Source of the DNA: Calliphora vicina
Lineage: Eukaryota; Arthropoda; Insecta; Diptera; Calliphoridae
Assembly: GCF_958450345.1 (NCBI RefSeq)
Contig: NC_088780.1
Coordinates: 127,486,226 to 127,550,225, forward strand
Reading direction: 5' to 3'
Length of the DNA: 64,000 bases
The notes under the pieces: model-generated
What the model saw: the letters and a program-made list of their open reading frames with translations, nothing else
Told to the model about the DNA's origin: nothing
Databases searched by the model: none
Part shown: in pieces, positions 9,985 to 22,150 of the stretch
How the letters are laid out: the number at the start of each line of letters is the position of its first letter
Position numbering within the stretch: position 1 is the stretch's first letter
Program-made: the position numbers and the translations under genes

Positions 9985-10623
9985 TGTTAGGTCACCGTAT
10001 CATATTTACTAATAATCTTTATTGTTATTATTTATAGTTATTATTCATTTGATTCATTTGTTTTATTTTCCATTTTTTATTGTATTAAATTTGTTCATAT
10101 TTTTGGCTCACTGTTGTCACTGTAATTTGTTAGCATTTTTGTTCATACTAATCACTGTAACTTATTTTGGTAATGACCCGTTAGTTTTTATTATATGTTT
10201 CTCACTTCAATTCTTGTAACAAGTATGTTGTTGTTGTTCTTAAAAATGCAATATATTTAGTATTTTGTTTTTGCATACATTCATATACATATAGGTACAT
10301 ACTTATTAGTAATAAGTTGAATTGGTACATTGGAAGTGAGAGACAAATAATAATACATACAACAACAACAGTGTAGCCCTTATTTACATGATCAATTGTT
10401 AGGCTTAAGAACTTTAATTTTAAATAAAGAAAACATTGTCATAGTTGAATTCAAGCAAGAATCATCTCCTCTTTTATTTTGTCGGTACCACGGTCGCAAT
10501 TTCTTTTAGTTTCGGTTTATATCACTGCCCAACAAACCTTTTCAGCAACATATAGACAACAATTCGAAATATACAGAATTGCTCTATATCGTTGCCGGTG
10601 AAGAAAAAGCTCTTCATCGTACA
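9985..10623 (+). repeat. BEL LTR, 3' end of copy B
   Basis: 639 bp, TGTTAGG...CGTACA, same as 3542-4180 by eye. The right flank AATACCCTACTAAC is non-BEL DNA and marks the end of the tandem array. Confidence 0.95.
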
Positions 10624-12442
10624 AATACCCTACTAACAACATTGGTTCAGTATTTTTGGCTTACATTTTTAACCGACTTATTTTTCATCTATCTATTTTC
10701 ATTTTAAATCCAATATTTTTTTACTTTAAAATAATCTAAATCCTCTAGTTTTCGGTATATAAAAAATATTAGTTTTTAGAGGAAATAACTATTGTCATTT
10801 CAAATCTAATATTTTCCGAGTTATTAATTTTTACTTTGAAAGTATGTATATGAAGTATTTCAAATATCTATATTTTCAAGATTAGAATTGATAAGGTAAA
10901 CTTTTACATTTGATCATTTCAACTGCATAGTATGGAACGTTTACATTTGGTCCTTCGAACCGAACATTTAGTCTTTCGAACAGAATAACGTGTAATCTTT
11001 AACATTTGATCCATCGATTTGGATAGTTTCTAATCTTTTACATTTGGTCCTTCGATCCGAATAGTGTGTACTTAGAGATAAGAATAAGAATTAAGTTTAT
11101 GGTTCATTGTTATAAGCAAAATAGTGAAAACATATTATATTTTAGAAGGCATGTAGCTTAATTGAAGATTTCTAATTAACAACCAAACAATTATTTTCCA
11201 GCAAGTTAGAGTTAGCATGGTCCAGTTTAAACAAAGTCTAAGCTAGACATCTTCCATAATATTCAGAAAACCAGGAATTGCTGTCTTTATATGCAGACAT
11301 TAGCAATATAATATCATTAAAGTTTTCACAAAAGAAAATCTCAGGGCAAATTTCGATAATATAGTCTATTACTGTTTTATGAATTATGATTCAAACTTTG
11401 ATATAATTTATAGCTTTTTCCTGTCAATTTTCAAACTAAAATGAAAAAGTGGGATCTCTAATTTCCACTGGACTAGTCTTTTGCTCTTTTGCTCATTTTC
11501 CAGCAAACAACTGAACATAGAAACATATGTAACGACTTGGTAAATGAGTTTCTATAAGTGAACGAGTGCTGTTGTTGCAACTCGAACAATGCCACTTTGG
11601 CACACATTCGAACTCATCAAACATAAATTGCTACAAACAAACAATGTTACTCGTACTTATGATCAGGTTCAACTTTATACTGGAGTCACAATAATGAATG
11701 GATGTTTGTCTACATGTTTTTTACATCATTTTTTTTTGCACGAATCTACAAATGTAGATGGGAAATAATGGATATTAACATATTTGAGTATCAACTTTTA
11801 CCTCTTACATAACCATAAGCATACAAAGGGTTTAATAAAGTAAACTGGCGCTGAGCATTGCTGCACAGACACACACACACACCACTAGTAGGAGGAGTAA
11901 GTAACTAAAGCAGAAAATAAAAGAGGAAAATTTTCGTCTGATTGCAGCACTTCATTCATATAAAAAGTACATATTATTCTGTTGGATGGGATAACATGTT
12001 ATTTCTATGGCATCCGAATGTTAACATTGAACTAGCAATTCTTTGAGATTAATTAACAATAATTGCAGAATGTTTGTTTTCATTTTCACACATAACTTGA
12101 AATAGGCAAGAATACTTACTATTTGATTTCCACATATCTGATGTCTTATCTTAGAAACATGAACAAACGTTCACTCCCACCCAATACCAAAAGTCATAGC
12201 AACAAAAAGTTGTTGAGTGCATCAGGACACTACCATTTTGTAAGTTTCCATAGTAGTAACTATCTTGGGAGACATAAATATCAAAATACTTACATTTGCT
12301 AACTAAATCTACGATGGAATATATTTATTCCACATTCACTTCTTATTTTTTTTTTTTGCAACCCATATGAAAGCTATGGATAAACGCTGTCACAGCGGCA
12401 GCAGCAATGACAAAGGTGGTTGAACAAAAAAAAATAGTAGTG
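10624..12442. other. AT-rich DNA without recognised gene; short degenerate tandem repeat inside
   Basis: No coding frame or RNA gene was recognised. Between about 10900 and 11070 the phrase ACATTTGGTCCTTCGAACCGAA and close variants recur at roughly 50-bp spacing three or four times, a small degenerate minisatellite. A short (CA)n run lies near 11870-11882. Confidence 0.5.
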
Positions 12443-13168
12443 AACAAGTAAGAGTGTTACTTATATTCGGCTATGCCGAATCTTGTATACCCATCATCAA
12501 TATATGCAAATAAAATATTTTTATGATACAAGGGTTCTATAGGGGATAGGGTAAATAATGGACCCGTCTTCACAAAAGCTGGAAGCTAAATTGATGTTCA
12601 TATAACACTGCTATAAAATAACACTTTTTGTCAGAACTTGAAAAGCGAACTAAAGGAATTTAAAAATTTAAAAAAAAAAATTCAAAATTTGTTTTTGAAA
12701 ATTTTAAAAAAAAAATTCAAAATTTTTAAAAATTTTTTTTGTCATACATTTTTGTCAATAATAAAATTAAATTCGTATTAAAAAATATTTTTCCCGATGT
12801 TGACCCATTCTAGTTCCAAATTACTATAACCTTATATACATCGTTGCAATGGACTTTAAAATATCAATCATTAGATATCCATATTGTCTATATTAATGAC
12901 TTAGTAATCCAGATATAGATCAAAAATAGGCCAAAAATCGAGGTTTTCCCGGTTTTTTCCTTATATCTCAGCCATTTGTGAACCGATTTTTCCTTTCGGG
13001 CCGGAAGAATTCGCGATATATTTTATGTATCAATCATGTTTGTATATTATTTGGGGGCTACGGAAAGTTGATTTCAACATACAGACGGACATGAAAAAGG
13101 TAGAAATTACAAACGGAATGTCAAACTTATATACATATACCCTTGCCACTCACGGTGAAGTGTATAAA
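12443..13168 (+). mobile_element. Y-family Helitron-like repeat (mini-me-like), copy Y1
   Basis: Begins AACAAGTAAGAG, followed by the hairpin TTCGGCTATGCCGAA, and ends ...GGTGAAGTGTATAA. The family core (ATCATTAGATATCCATATTG, then ATCCAGATATAGATC) is present. The GTCY tract is reduced to ACAGACGGACATG. A foreign stretch near 12606-12650 matches the inner arm of the fold-back element at 53345-53390, so Y1 is composite. Confidence 0.7.
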
Positions 13169-13299
13169 AACTGTTTTAGGGTAGGTCGTATTAATTTAGT
13201 ACCTCTAAGTCAGAAATTAAGCGTTAAGGGAGAAAATATTAAAAAATGTTTTAATGAAAAGTTGAAAAACTTCTACAATTTTCATTCTATTCTAAAAAC

Positions 13300-14045
13300 G
13301 AAAATATTGTTCTTAGCAAAATTTGTCCCAAATAGCTTAGATAGCTCTTTCTTCAATCTTTGTAAAAAAAAATATTTAAAAAAAAATAAAAAAATTTTAA
13401 TATTTTTTTCCAAAATCAAAAACTATTTTGACATTTTTTAAAAAGGGCCCTTTTTTCTTAAAGCTTGGATATTTTCCTTGAAGAACTATTTGGTCGCTTA
13501 GTGGGATATCTATCAAAATAAATATTTTGTAACTCAAGACATACAATTTTTGACTTTTTGAAAAATCGAACTTTTTTCCAATATGGGCCCTTTTTGAAAA
13601 AAGAAAAATATCTCAGCTTTTGTTAAACATGGTCCATTTTGAAAAAAAAAGTCAACAAAGTTTTTGATTTAGAAAAAAATTCAAAAATTTTAAGTTTTGA
13701 GTTACTAAATATTTATTTTGATAGATATCCCACTATGCGACCAAATAGGTCTTCAAGGAAATAATCTAAGCTTTATTTTAATAAAAAAGGGCCCATTTGA
13801 AAAAAACATCAAAAGGATTGAAGAAAGAGCTATCTAAACTATTTGGGACACATTTTACTAAGAACAATAGATAATAAGTTACATGGATAAGAAAAAACAC
13901 CTGCTTGGCCAAAATGTAAAATTTTTACCCCCTCTAACTCAAAGAGTGCTCGACCGATCTTGTTGAAAAATTGTGTCTGAGTTACTATCCAATCGGAAGA
14001 CATCGATTTCAAAAGTTGGTTCAGTTGACATGAAATGCCCCATAT
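13300..14045. mobile_element. Fold-back repeat, family F, copy F2 (left end truncated)
   Basis: Two arms face each other: TTCTTAGCAAAATTTGTCCC at 13310 recurs inverted near 13840, and GTGGGATATCTATCAAAATA at 13500 recurs inverted near 13725. The right arm continues to CATGAAATGCCCCAT, resembling the terminus of F1, but the left terminal segment is missing. Long AT homopolymer-rich stretches separate the conserved blocks. There is no coding potential; the 138-residue frame across 13025-13441 spans two unrelated repeats. Confidence 0.6.
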
Positions 14046-14782
14046 ATACTTTTGGGTTCTATGACCAATATTTCGATATGTTACAAACGGAATGACGAAA
14101 TCAATATACCACCCATCTTTTTGGATGGTTGGTATAAAAAAGGGCACAAAATATTCAGCGCATAATGAAAACGCTCCCAACTAGTAATGTTTATAATCAT
14201 GTGTACATAAATAAGTGTGTAGTTGAGTATGTGATTATATCTATGTATGTTTGCATAATAGTCTACATATTCTAGGTGTAAATTTAAATTATTTCAACAT
14301 TCAACGTTGTACTAAAAGTGTGCATGTATAGACAGTTTTGAAAAGTGCTGTAATTTAAAATATACAATTAGATTTATAAAATTCTAGGACGACAGATACG
14401 CCCTCTATGAGATTTGCGCCCTCTGTTGTGGGTTTTTGTAACTATTTTTAAGGATTCAAAAATCATTAATTGTATTAATTTTTGATGCAGAATCGACTGG
14501 TGAAATTAGAATTGAAAATTTGAAATTTGTAATCAGGAATCCCGCAATTCCCAAAAAAGTCTTGAAAAATCCCAAAAATGGTATTTTTTAGTTTTTTGTC
14601 TATATTATCCATACTAGAGACGGGAAGATCGAAAACCTTTTACAAAATAATTAAGAACATATTGGGCCATCTAAAATGGATTCCTATATTTTAATACCGA
14701 CTATGCGATTTGAAAATTTTTGCCCTAAATTTGAATTTTACCTAATAAAAAATAGACGTATTTTTTTCCCAAAAAACTATTA
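14046..14782. other. No feature recognised
   Basis: AT-rich unique-looking sequence. No open frame of interest, RNA gene or repeat match was seen. Confidence 0.4.
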
Positions 14783-15361
14783 TATGGTCGGTCAAGCCCG
14801 ACCATATAATACCCTACACCAAGTAAATGAGTAAAAATATTTTTCTTTTAAAATATAAATAATTTATATTCGTGAGTGATTTTCGGAAGTGGGCCTTATA
14901 TGGGAGCTATGACCAATTATGGACCGATCTTAACAAAATTTGGTGACATGAATTTTGTAAATATAAAACATATTTGGAGCGAAATTTGTGTAGATACATA
15001 GATAAATTACACATTTATGACCGATAAAGTCCAATTTCGAGGGGACATTTGTATGGGGGCTAGGTGAAATAATAGACCGATTTCAGCCAGTCTTCAAAAT
15101 TGCGACCTGTACTCTGCGCACAAGGTTTACATGGACAGCAGGCCAGCCAGCCGGCCAGCCAGCCAGCCAACCAGACAGACAGACAGCCGTCCAGCCGTCC
15201 ATCCAACCAGACGGACGGACGGACATCGTTTAATCGACTCAGAAAGTGATTCTAAGTCGATCGGTATACTTTAAGGTGGGTGTTAGACTAATATTTTTGG
15301 TCGTTACAAACATCTGCACAAACGCATAATACCCTCCCCACTATGGTGGTGTAGGGTATAA
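14783..15361 (+). mobile_element. X-family Helitron-like repeat, copy X1 (internally deleted)
   Basis: The hairpin TATGGTCGG/CCGACCATA near the left end is followed by AATACCCTACACCAAG. The right end is TACCCTCCCCACTATGGTGGTGTAGGGTATA, given here as one imperfect palindrome at about 15328-15360. The AACAAGTAAG tip is missing. A CAGC/CAGA/CGGA-rich tract lies at 15138-15225. It is shorter than the fullest copies because internal modules are missing. Confidence 0.75.
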
Positions 15362-16676
15362 AAATAGGCATTGTTTTATCAAATTTTTAATGATTTTGTC
15401 TTGTTAGCCAGAGTTCCAAAATCACTAACTTCGAATGCGTGTAAAAAAATCTAGCGCTGAACTAAAAAAAGCCTTGATTATTTTGTTATACAAAACGTAA
15501 GCTTTCATTTGCTTTTGGTTTCATCCCATTCAGATTCGTAAAGTTCGATTTTGTATCAAAGTGTTAGCTGTGAATATCATGTTTAAATTCGCTGCTAAAA
15601 ATATGCTACACTTAACAAAAACAAATTTTTAAAATGTGTGAAATGTTGTTTTTGCTTTGCACATAAACATCACTTTGGTGACGTAATTTACAAAATTAGG
15701 GCCTTAATCACATACTTAATTTGTGTTTGCAATTTCAATTTATACATATATCCAGCCGAGCATGTTTGAAAATCACAGCATGAATTTACACTGTTTTTTT
15801 TGACAATTGTCACCATGTTAAGCAATTCAAAATTCACACACATTTAATGTGTTGCCATCCCACAATAGTTTCAAACAAAATAGTCTTTACCATAATCGTG
15901 TGGACCTTAAACAAACTAATAACTAATAAGTTGAAACGAAACTACACCAGCAACCGGCAGAAATGTTTCGTTGCTAGAAAATACAAAACAATTTGACAAA
16001 CGAAAACCTTATAGATAATAAAAACCCATTGATAATAATTGAAAATAACATTTCCAGTTGCATCACCCTTTTTGTACAAAATTTTATTCGTTTACGACTA
16101 CAACTACTCGCATTTTGTAACATTTGGGGATATTACAATTTTTTCCTAAACTCTTACTTTTTCTTTGTGCTGGCAAGTTTATTGGGTGTTTTCCAGATAG
16201 CAGATGACCCAATAAACAAGGCATAAATAATGAAATATGTAATTTTTACTAGAATAATTATACAGTATCTATGTATAAATAGGCAAAGACAAACCAGTTA
16301 AGTTCCACCTGCTCCTTAGTCAAAGTTTGAAGAATCTTATCCAGTTATTCAAAATTGACTATGTACTTTATATAGGAGGTTAAACACCATATATTCAAAT
16401 TAACTAATAACTTTCTGTTGGAGGTACCACGCCCACTAATCCTATCCCTACAATTTTTAACGAAACCATATAAAATGATGAGAGAGCCAAAGTTTGAAGA
16501 ATCTCGTAGTTATAGTGGCCAAGAAATTTAGAAATAACTATTTACTTTGTATAGGAGATGACTCCCCTCCTGAATCTTGCAATTGTATGTCTCAAAATAT
16601 TTAGAAATAACTATTTACTATTTATGATAGGTACTACGACCAAACAAATAAATAAACACGAAGAAACTTAAGAGTA
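15362..16676. other. No gene recognised; two related degenerate blocks
   Basis: The blocks near 16318-16400 and 16488-16560 both contain AAAGTTTGAAGAATC followed by a similar ACTTTRTATAGGAG phrase, so they are diverged copies of one unit. The 77-codon frame at 15993-16226 has low-complexity hydrophobic content and no support. Confidence 0.4.
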
Positions 16677-17250
16677 AACAAGTAAGAGTATTATATTCGC
16701 CTATGCCGAAACTAATATACTCTTCACCAAATTATACTTTAAAATTAACTTTTTAAATATTTTTAGGGAAACAAGTGGCAAGGGTATTTATAAGTTAGAC
16801 ATTCCGTTCGCAATTTTTAAATTTTTCTTTTGCGACCCCACAAAGTATATATATTCTGGATCGTTATAGATATCGGAGCCGAATTGTTCAACGATTTTGA
16901 CCCATTGTGCATCCGACATACTAGGGCGTTATATAAGTACATCGCTGCAAAGGTCCTTGAAATATCTATCATTAGATATCCATATTGTCCATATTAATGA
17001 CTTGATAATCCAGATATAGATCAAAAATAGGTAAAAAATATATATTGTCCTGGTTTTTTCCTTATTTCTCAGCCATTTGTGGTGCGATTTTCTCGATTTT
17101 AATTAGCAACCAAACCGGATCAATAGATGTAAATTATTTGGGGGCAACGGAAAGTTGATTTCAACATACAGACGGTCAGATAGACATGGCTATATCGACT
17201 CCGCTATCTATAACAAACGTATTTATACCATTGCCACTTCTGGTGAAGGT
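16677..17250 (+). mobile_element. Y-family Helitron-like repeat, copy Y2, with an inverted Y fragment inside
   Basis: Starts AACAAGTAAGAG with the hairpin region TTCGCCTATGCCGAA and ends GGTGAAGGTTATAA. Between about 16780 and 16880 the sequence is the opposite-strand right end of the same family (GGGTATTTATAAG...AAAGTATATATATTCTGG). A second copy or a rearrangement is therefore embedded in it. Confidence 0.65.
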
Positions 17251-17327
17251 TATAACAAGTAAGAGTATTACATTCGGATATGCCGAATCTTATATAGCCA
17301 CCACCAATATACATTTGTACATTTATT
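17251..17327 (+). mobile_element. Y-family fragment abutting Y2 and X2
   Basis: AACAAGTAAGAGTATTAC plus the hairpin region ATTCGGATATGCCGAAT begins directly after the end of Y2 and stops after about 65 bp where X2 begins. It is a left-end fragment in head-to-tail contact with Y2. Confidence 0.55.
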
Positions 17328-17967
17328 ATACCCTACACCACCATGGTGGGGAGGGTATAATGCGTTTGTGCAGATGATTGTAACACCCAAAACTATTAGC
17401 CTAGCACCGACCTTAAAGTATACCGATCGACTTAGAATCACTTTCTGTGTCGATTAAACGATTTCCTTCCGTCTGGCTGGCTGGCTGTCCATGCAAAACT
17501 TGTGCGCAAATTGGTATATATAATGTTTTCGACCCAAGGACGAAACCTACTACCTAAAATCGTTTTACTATTTCACCTAGCCCCCATACAAATGTCCTCC
17601 CGAAATTGGACTTTATCGGTCATAAATGTTTAATTTATATGTGTATCATAGATTTCGCTCCAAATAAGTTTCATATAAACAAAATTCGTGTCATCAAATT
17701 TTTTTACGATCGGTCCATAACTAGTCATAGCTCCCATATAGACCCTCTCCGAAAATCACTTTAACGTGCTTAAATCTCTTAAATATGCTGATATACACAC
17801 AAAATTCAACATAACTAACTTTCATATAGGTATAAATCACACTACCTAATTCCATAGTGATCTGTCCATAATTGGTAGCAGCTCCCATATAAGGTCCACT
17901 TCATAAAATCACTCACGAATATAAATTATTGATATTTTAAAAGAATAATGTTTTTGCTCATTTACTA
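17328..17967 (-). mobile_element. X-family Helitron-like repeat, copy X2 (tip missing)
   Basis: Begins with the palindromic end TATACCCTACACCACCATGG and runs through the CGTCTGGCTGGCTGGC tract and repeated CCGATC/CATAGCTCCCATATA modules to TTTTTGCTCATTTAC. The hairpin and CTTACTTGTT tip seen in X3 are missing on the right. Confidence 0.75.
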
Positions 17968-19185
17968 TTTTAGATATTTATGTATCATAGAGCTATGTTC
18001 CGGGAATATATTTATATGGGTGTTAGGAGAAATCATAGACCGAATCTTACCATTTGCAACACAAATTGCTCTTTTATAATAGCAATAAAAAAAGTAAAAT
18101 TTAAATGTATTATCTGCTATTTAAAATTTTTGGGAAATTGAGTTTTTTTTTCGCCCCCTTAAAAAACTGCATGAACCTGAAAATGGTAACCAGTTTCTTA
18201 CTTATCTATAGATACATCTAACTGCCATAAGTTACCACATTAAATGTTTAGGATGTTTGATATAAAACCATTTTTATATCGGAAAAAGGACCTTTTGTTA
18301 AAAAATAAAGTACAAAAAGTACGTTTTGTTAAAAAAATAATTAAAAAGTACTTTTTTTCTTTCTTTTTTTTGTAAATGATAATATTTTGAATGAATGTTT
18401 TTAATCCATATTTAATATATAAAAAATTACACTTTGAAATTAAATATATTATTTTTGTCGTTTTATACTAGTGTTGTACATTTTGTTAAGCACCAATTTT
18501 TTATACACCATTTACTTACTAAAAAAAATTAAAAACATTGTGCTAACTTGATTGTTTCTAGAAGATTTCAACCCAAATAAAAATACCAAAAATACCAATT
18601 TGTCAAAAAATGCGAAAAAGTAAGTTTTGTTCTGCGGCTCCTCATATATTAAAAGAGAATTGCAAAATAGTTTTGCTGTGAATTTTATTTTTTACTAATA
18701 TAATTTAGATATTTATTTCTAGGACAAATCATTAAAATCAAAGAACGCTGTTCCGAATAATAGCTGCAGGGTTATTGTGTAATTCGACACTAAAATATTT
18801 ACTTTTTAAATTTGTATGCTTTTTAGATGGAAATTTCTTAAATGTTTTCTTTCGAATTGAAATAACCCCAATATTTTTGCCATGATCCTTGAAAAATCAC
18901 AAGCTTCTAAATTAATTTAAATCCCAATAAATCAAAGACCGACATTATAATTGCTAATATTTGTATCAAAATAGATGATGTATAATGCATTGTGATGTTA
19001 ATTTATGATATATATGAAGATATTATTTTATTTATGGTGTTAGATGACATCATTAATGATTTTGGGAGATTTTCAGCCACTGGACGAACATTAGTATATG
19101 TCATTTGAAACGTGTCGCACCCACGACAGATTTGTTGGAGTTTTGAGATTTTTAAATATATTTATGTACCACACATAAGTATATT
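17968..19185. other. No feature recognised
   Basis: AT-rich sequence with homopolymer runs. No gene or clear repeat boundary was seen. Confidence 0.35.
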
Positions 19186-19910
19186 TATACCCTGCACCAC
19201 CATAGTGGGGAGGGTATTATGCGTTTGTGCAGATGTTTGTAACGCCCAAAAATATTAGTCTAATACCCACCTTAAAGTATACCGATCGACTTAGAATCAC
19301 TTTCTGAGTTTGATCGGCTGGCTGGCTGGCTGTCCATGTAAACCTTGTGCGCAGAGTACAGATCGCAATTTTGAAGATATTTCGATCAAATTTGGTACAT
19401 ATTATTTTTTCAGCTCAAGGACCAAGCCTATTGAAACTGGCTGAAATCGGTCCACTATTTCACCTAGCCCCCATACAAATGTCCCCCCGAAATTGGACTT
19501 TATCGGTCATAAATGTTTAATTTATATATGTATCTCCACAAATTCCGCTCCAAATAAGTTCTATATACACAAAATTCATGTCACCAAATTTTGTTACGAT
19601 CGGTCCATAATTAGTCATAGCTCCCATATAGACCCGCTTCCGAAAATCACTTTAACGTGCATAAATCGCTTTAAAATGTCGGTAAACACACAAAATTCAA
19701 CATAGTTAACTTTAATATAGACATAAATCACACGACCTAATTTCATGGTGATCGGTCCATAATTGGTCATAGCCTCCATATAACCCCACTTCCGAAAATC
19801 ACTCAAAAATATAAATTATTGAAATTTTAAAAGAAAATTTTTTTTTGCTCTTTTACTTAGTGTAGGGTATTATATGGTCGGGCTTGACCGACCATACTTT
19901 CTTACTTGTT
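19186..19910 (-). mobile_element. X-family Helitron-like repeat, copy X3, near full length
   Basis: This is the best complete copy, 725 bp. Its left end is the palindrome TATACCCTGCACCACCATAG..., and the interior has the GGCTGGCTGGCTG tract and three related modules ending in CGATCGGTCCATAATT-type phrases. Its right end is a hairpin (TATGGTCGG, loop, CCGACCATA) 5 bases before CTTTCTTACTTGTT. A hairpin close to one fixed end and no obvious target duplication fit the non-autonomous Helitron/Helentron type (inference). Confidence 0.8.
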
Positions 19911-20189
19911 TTGCATCGATTTACATATAAGTCAGCAGAGACAACATGGAAGTATGCGAAGGGCACAGTCAGGATGAAACAATAAAACTAATTGAACAGA
20001 AGATTGAGAGACTTATAATAATTGTAGATCAAATGAAATGGAGATCAATAAAAGATCTGACTGCTCTAAAGCTTTCTGTAACACGAAGACAACACTAATA
20101 ATTATAAAAAAAAATATAATCATCACACAGACAGAACTATAGCTAATTTGTCTGGCTCAATAACTAATTTAAGCAATCAACAAAGGAAA
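19911..20189. other. No feature recognised between X3 and X4
   Basis: A short unique-looking stretch with slightly higher GC. No frame or repeat was supported. Confidence 0.3.
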
Positions 20190-20511
20190 CCAAGTAAAAA
20201 TTATGGTCGGTCAAGCCCGACCATATAATACCCTACACTAAGTAAACGAGCAAAAACATTTTACTTTTAAAATTTCAATAATATATATTTTTGAGTGATT
20301 TTTGGAAGTGAGCCTTATATGGGAGCTATGACCAATTATGTACCGATCGCCATGAAATTATGTCGTGTGATTTATGTCTATATTAAAGTTAACTATGTTG
20401 AATTTTGTGTGTATACCAACATTTTTAAGCGATTTATGCTCGTTAAAGTGATTTTCGAAAGCGGGTCTATATGATAATTATAATTAGTCATAGCTCCCAT
20501 ATGGACCGATC

Positions 20512-21681
20512 CACAGTGGGAGAAAACCCTAATTTAGTGGAACTAAATTCGTATCTTCTAAACGCTTGGCCATATTAATTTCATTTATATGGAAATATTG
20601 CAGGCAAGGAGGTAAGCTAATAAAGTAATGCAAAATGGGTACTGCTACTTCAGTAGAATGAGCGGTAGTGGCTGCTAAACTACACTACCTCGGAAGAAAT
20701 TCTATACTATTTTCAATTGTAAGAAATTATTTTAATATATCTTTCAAAAAATTTAAATTATATAAGTAATTTTATTTATAGCAAGTAACTATTTAAATCT
20801 ATAGATTTTGGACATTTACCCTATTGCCGGCATAGGTCGAAATATTCATATGAAATTAAACTTTTTTTAGTTTTATTAATAAGTTTATTTTTAAAAACGA
20901 ATAACAATTACACTGTGCAACAACCAAAATCGGAATGGAGAAAATCGGGAAATATTTGGACCCGCTACCATATTTAAAAGGACTCATAATTTTATGTCAA
21001 ATTTGGTATATGGGCATTTGTTTTTAGCAACTTGTAAGTAGTTAGAATTACATAAATTTCATTTTTATATAATGTAATTACCAATAGCACTTCTTATATA
21101 CAATCTTAAAAAAATAAGGAACAATTTAGTACGAGATTTTACATCGTTCAAACGATAATAATTTCTTAAAAAAATTATATAAATTCACCTCGCACTTTTT
21201 CGCAGCTAAATTTTTCACCATATGTAGTCTATAATATAGCCTTGTTATTGGTATAAAAATTAGGACTGCATCTCACAGCATTAGTAACTGGCAACCTTCC
21301 GAAAATTCAAAAAGTAAAAAAAAAAAATTCTATAAGAATATGGCCATTGATTATCACAAATAGCGGAAAATTTTTATTTTTCTGATTTACCAAGCCTCAT
21401 ATTCCATCTACATAAAAAAGAGTAAAAATACAACTTAAAGAAAACCTTGTACTATCCAGCTTAACAACAACTTTGAAACCAATTCTTCATAAAAAAAATT
21501 TCTGAAAAATTTTTTACATTTAAATAGTTGTCAAAACCAAAATACTGAAGTTATTAATAAATGTTAAATATTTTTAAGTACAGCAACAACTATAGATTGA
21601 AACTACATAACAATAAATCAAATATGCGAAAGTTTTTTTTTTTTTATTTTGCGCCACTAAATTGTTGATTTCTCCCAAGTG
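20512..21681. mobile_element. Non-autonomous DNA transposon, Transib-like ends, inside X4
   Basis: Starts CACAGTGGGAGAAA and ends, inverted, CACTTGGGAGAAA; ATTTAGTGG follows on both sides. It is flanked by CGATC on both sides (20507-20511, 21682-21686), and other X copies give the empty site. A CACWRTGG start plus a 5-bp duplication is the Transib pattern (established for that superfamily); the assignment here is inference. There is no coding frame in its 1170 bp. Confidence 0.6.
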
Positions 21682-21758
21682 CGATCGTAACAAAATTTGG
21701 TGACATGAATTTTGTATATATAAAACTTATTTGGAGCGGAATTTGTGGAGATACATTC

Positions 21759-22066
21759 GGAAGGACATTTGTATGGGGGCTAGGTGAAATAATGGACCGA
21801 TTTCAGCCAGTTTCAATAGGGCCGAAAAAATAATATGTACCAAATTTGATCGAAATATCTTCAAAATTGCGACTCAGAAAGTGATTCTAAGTCGATCGGT
21901 ATACTTTAAGGTGGAAGGACATTTGTATGGGGGCTAGGTGAAATAATGGACCGATTTCAGCCAGTTTCAATAGGGCCGAAAAAATAATATGTACCAAATT
22001 TGATCGAAATATCTTCAAAATTGCGACTCAGAAAGTGATTCTAAGTCGATCGGTATACTTTAAGGT
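21759..22066 (+). repeat. 154-bp tandem duplication within X4
   Basis: Units 21759-21912 and 21913-22066 both begin GGAAGGACATTTGTATGG and contain the GTGAAATAATGGACC phrase. They look identical by eye, so the duplication is younger than the X family. Confidence 0.8.
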
Positions 22067-22150
22067 GGGTGTTAGACTAATATTTTTGGGCGTTACAAAC
22101 ATCTGCACAAACGCATTATACCCTCCCCACTATGGTGGTGTAGGGTATAA

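Larger units (their letters stand above)
3542..10623 (+). mobile_element. BEL/Pao LTR retrotransposon, copy B, complete
   Basis: Copy B spans 7082 bp: LTR 3542-4180, internal region 4181-9984, LTR 9985-10623. Both LTRs are 639 bp and show no difference by eye. The polyprotein frame is uninterrupted and its product is identical to that of copy C. These points indicate a recent insertion that may be autonomous. A target duplication cannot be tested because the left side is element A, not host DNA; the right flank begins AATAC. Confidence 0.95.
20190..22150 (+). mobile_element. X-family Helitron-like repeat, copy X4, split by a CACAGTGG element
   Basis: The left part (20190-20511) carries the hairpin and first modules; the right part (21682-22150) carries the last modules and the GTGGTGTAGGGTATA end. 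The insertion 20512-21681 lies in the phrase GGACCGATCGTAAC, duplicating CGATC. The right part also contains a 154-bp tandem duplication. Confidence 0.8.

Noticed and set aside
13025..13441. 138-codon open frame
   Set aside because: It crosses the join between repeat Y1 and fold-back repeat F2 and has low-complexity Lys/Phe/Asn content.
14180..14780. Possible gene in sequence with ACGCCCTCTATGAG/GCGCCCTCTGTTG
   Set aside because: No open frame or splice pattern supports it; the repeated GCCCTCT phrase alone is not enough.
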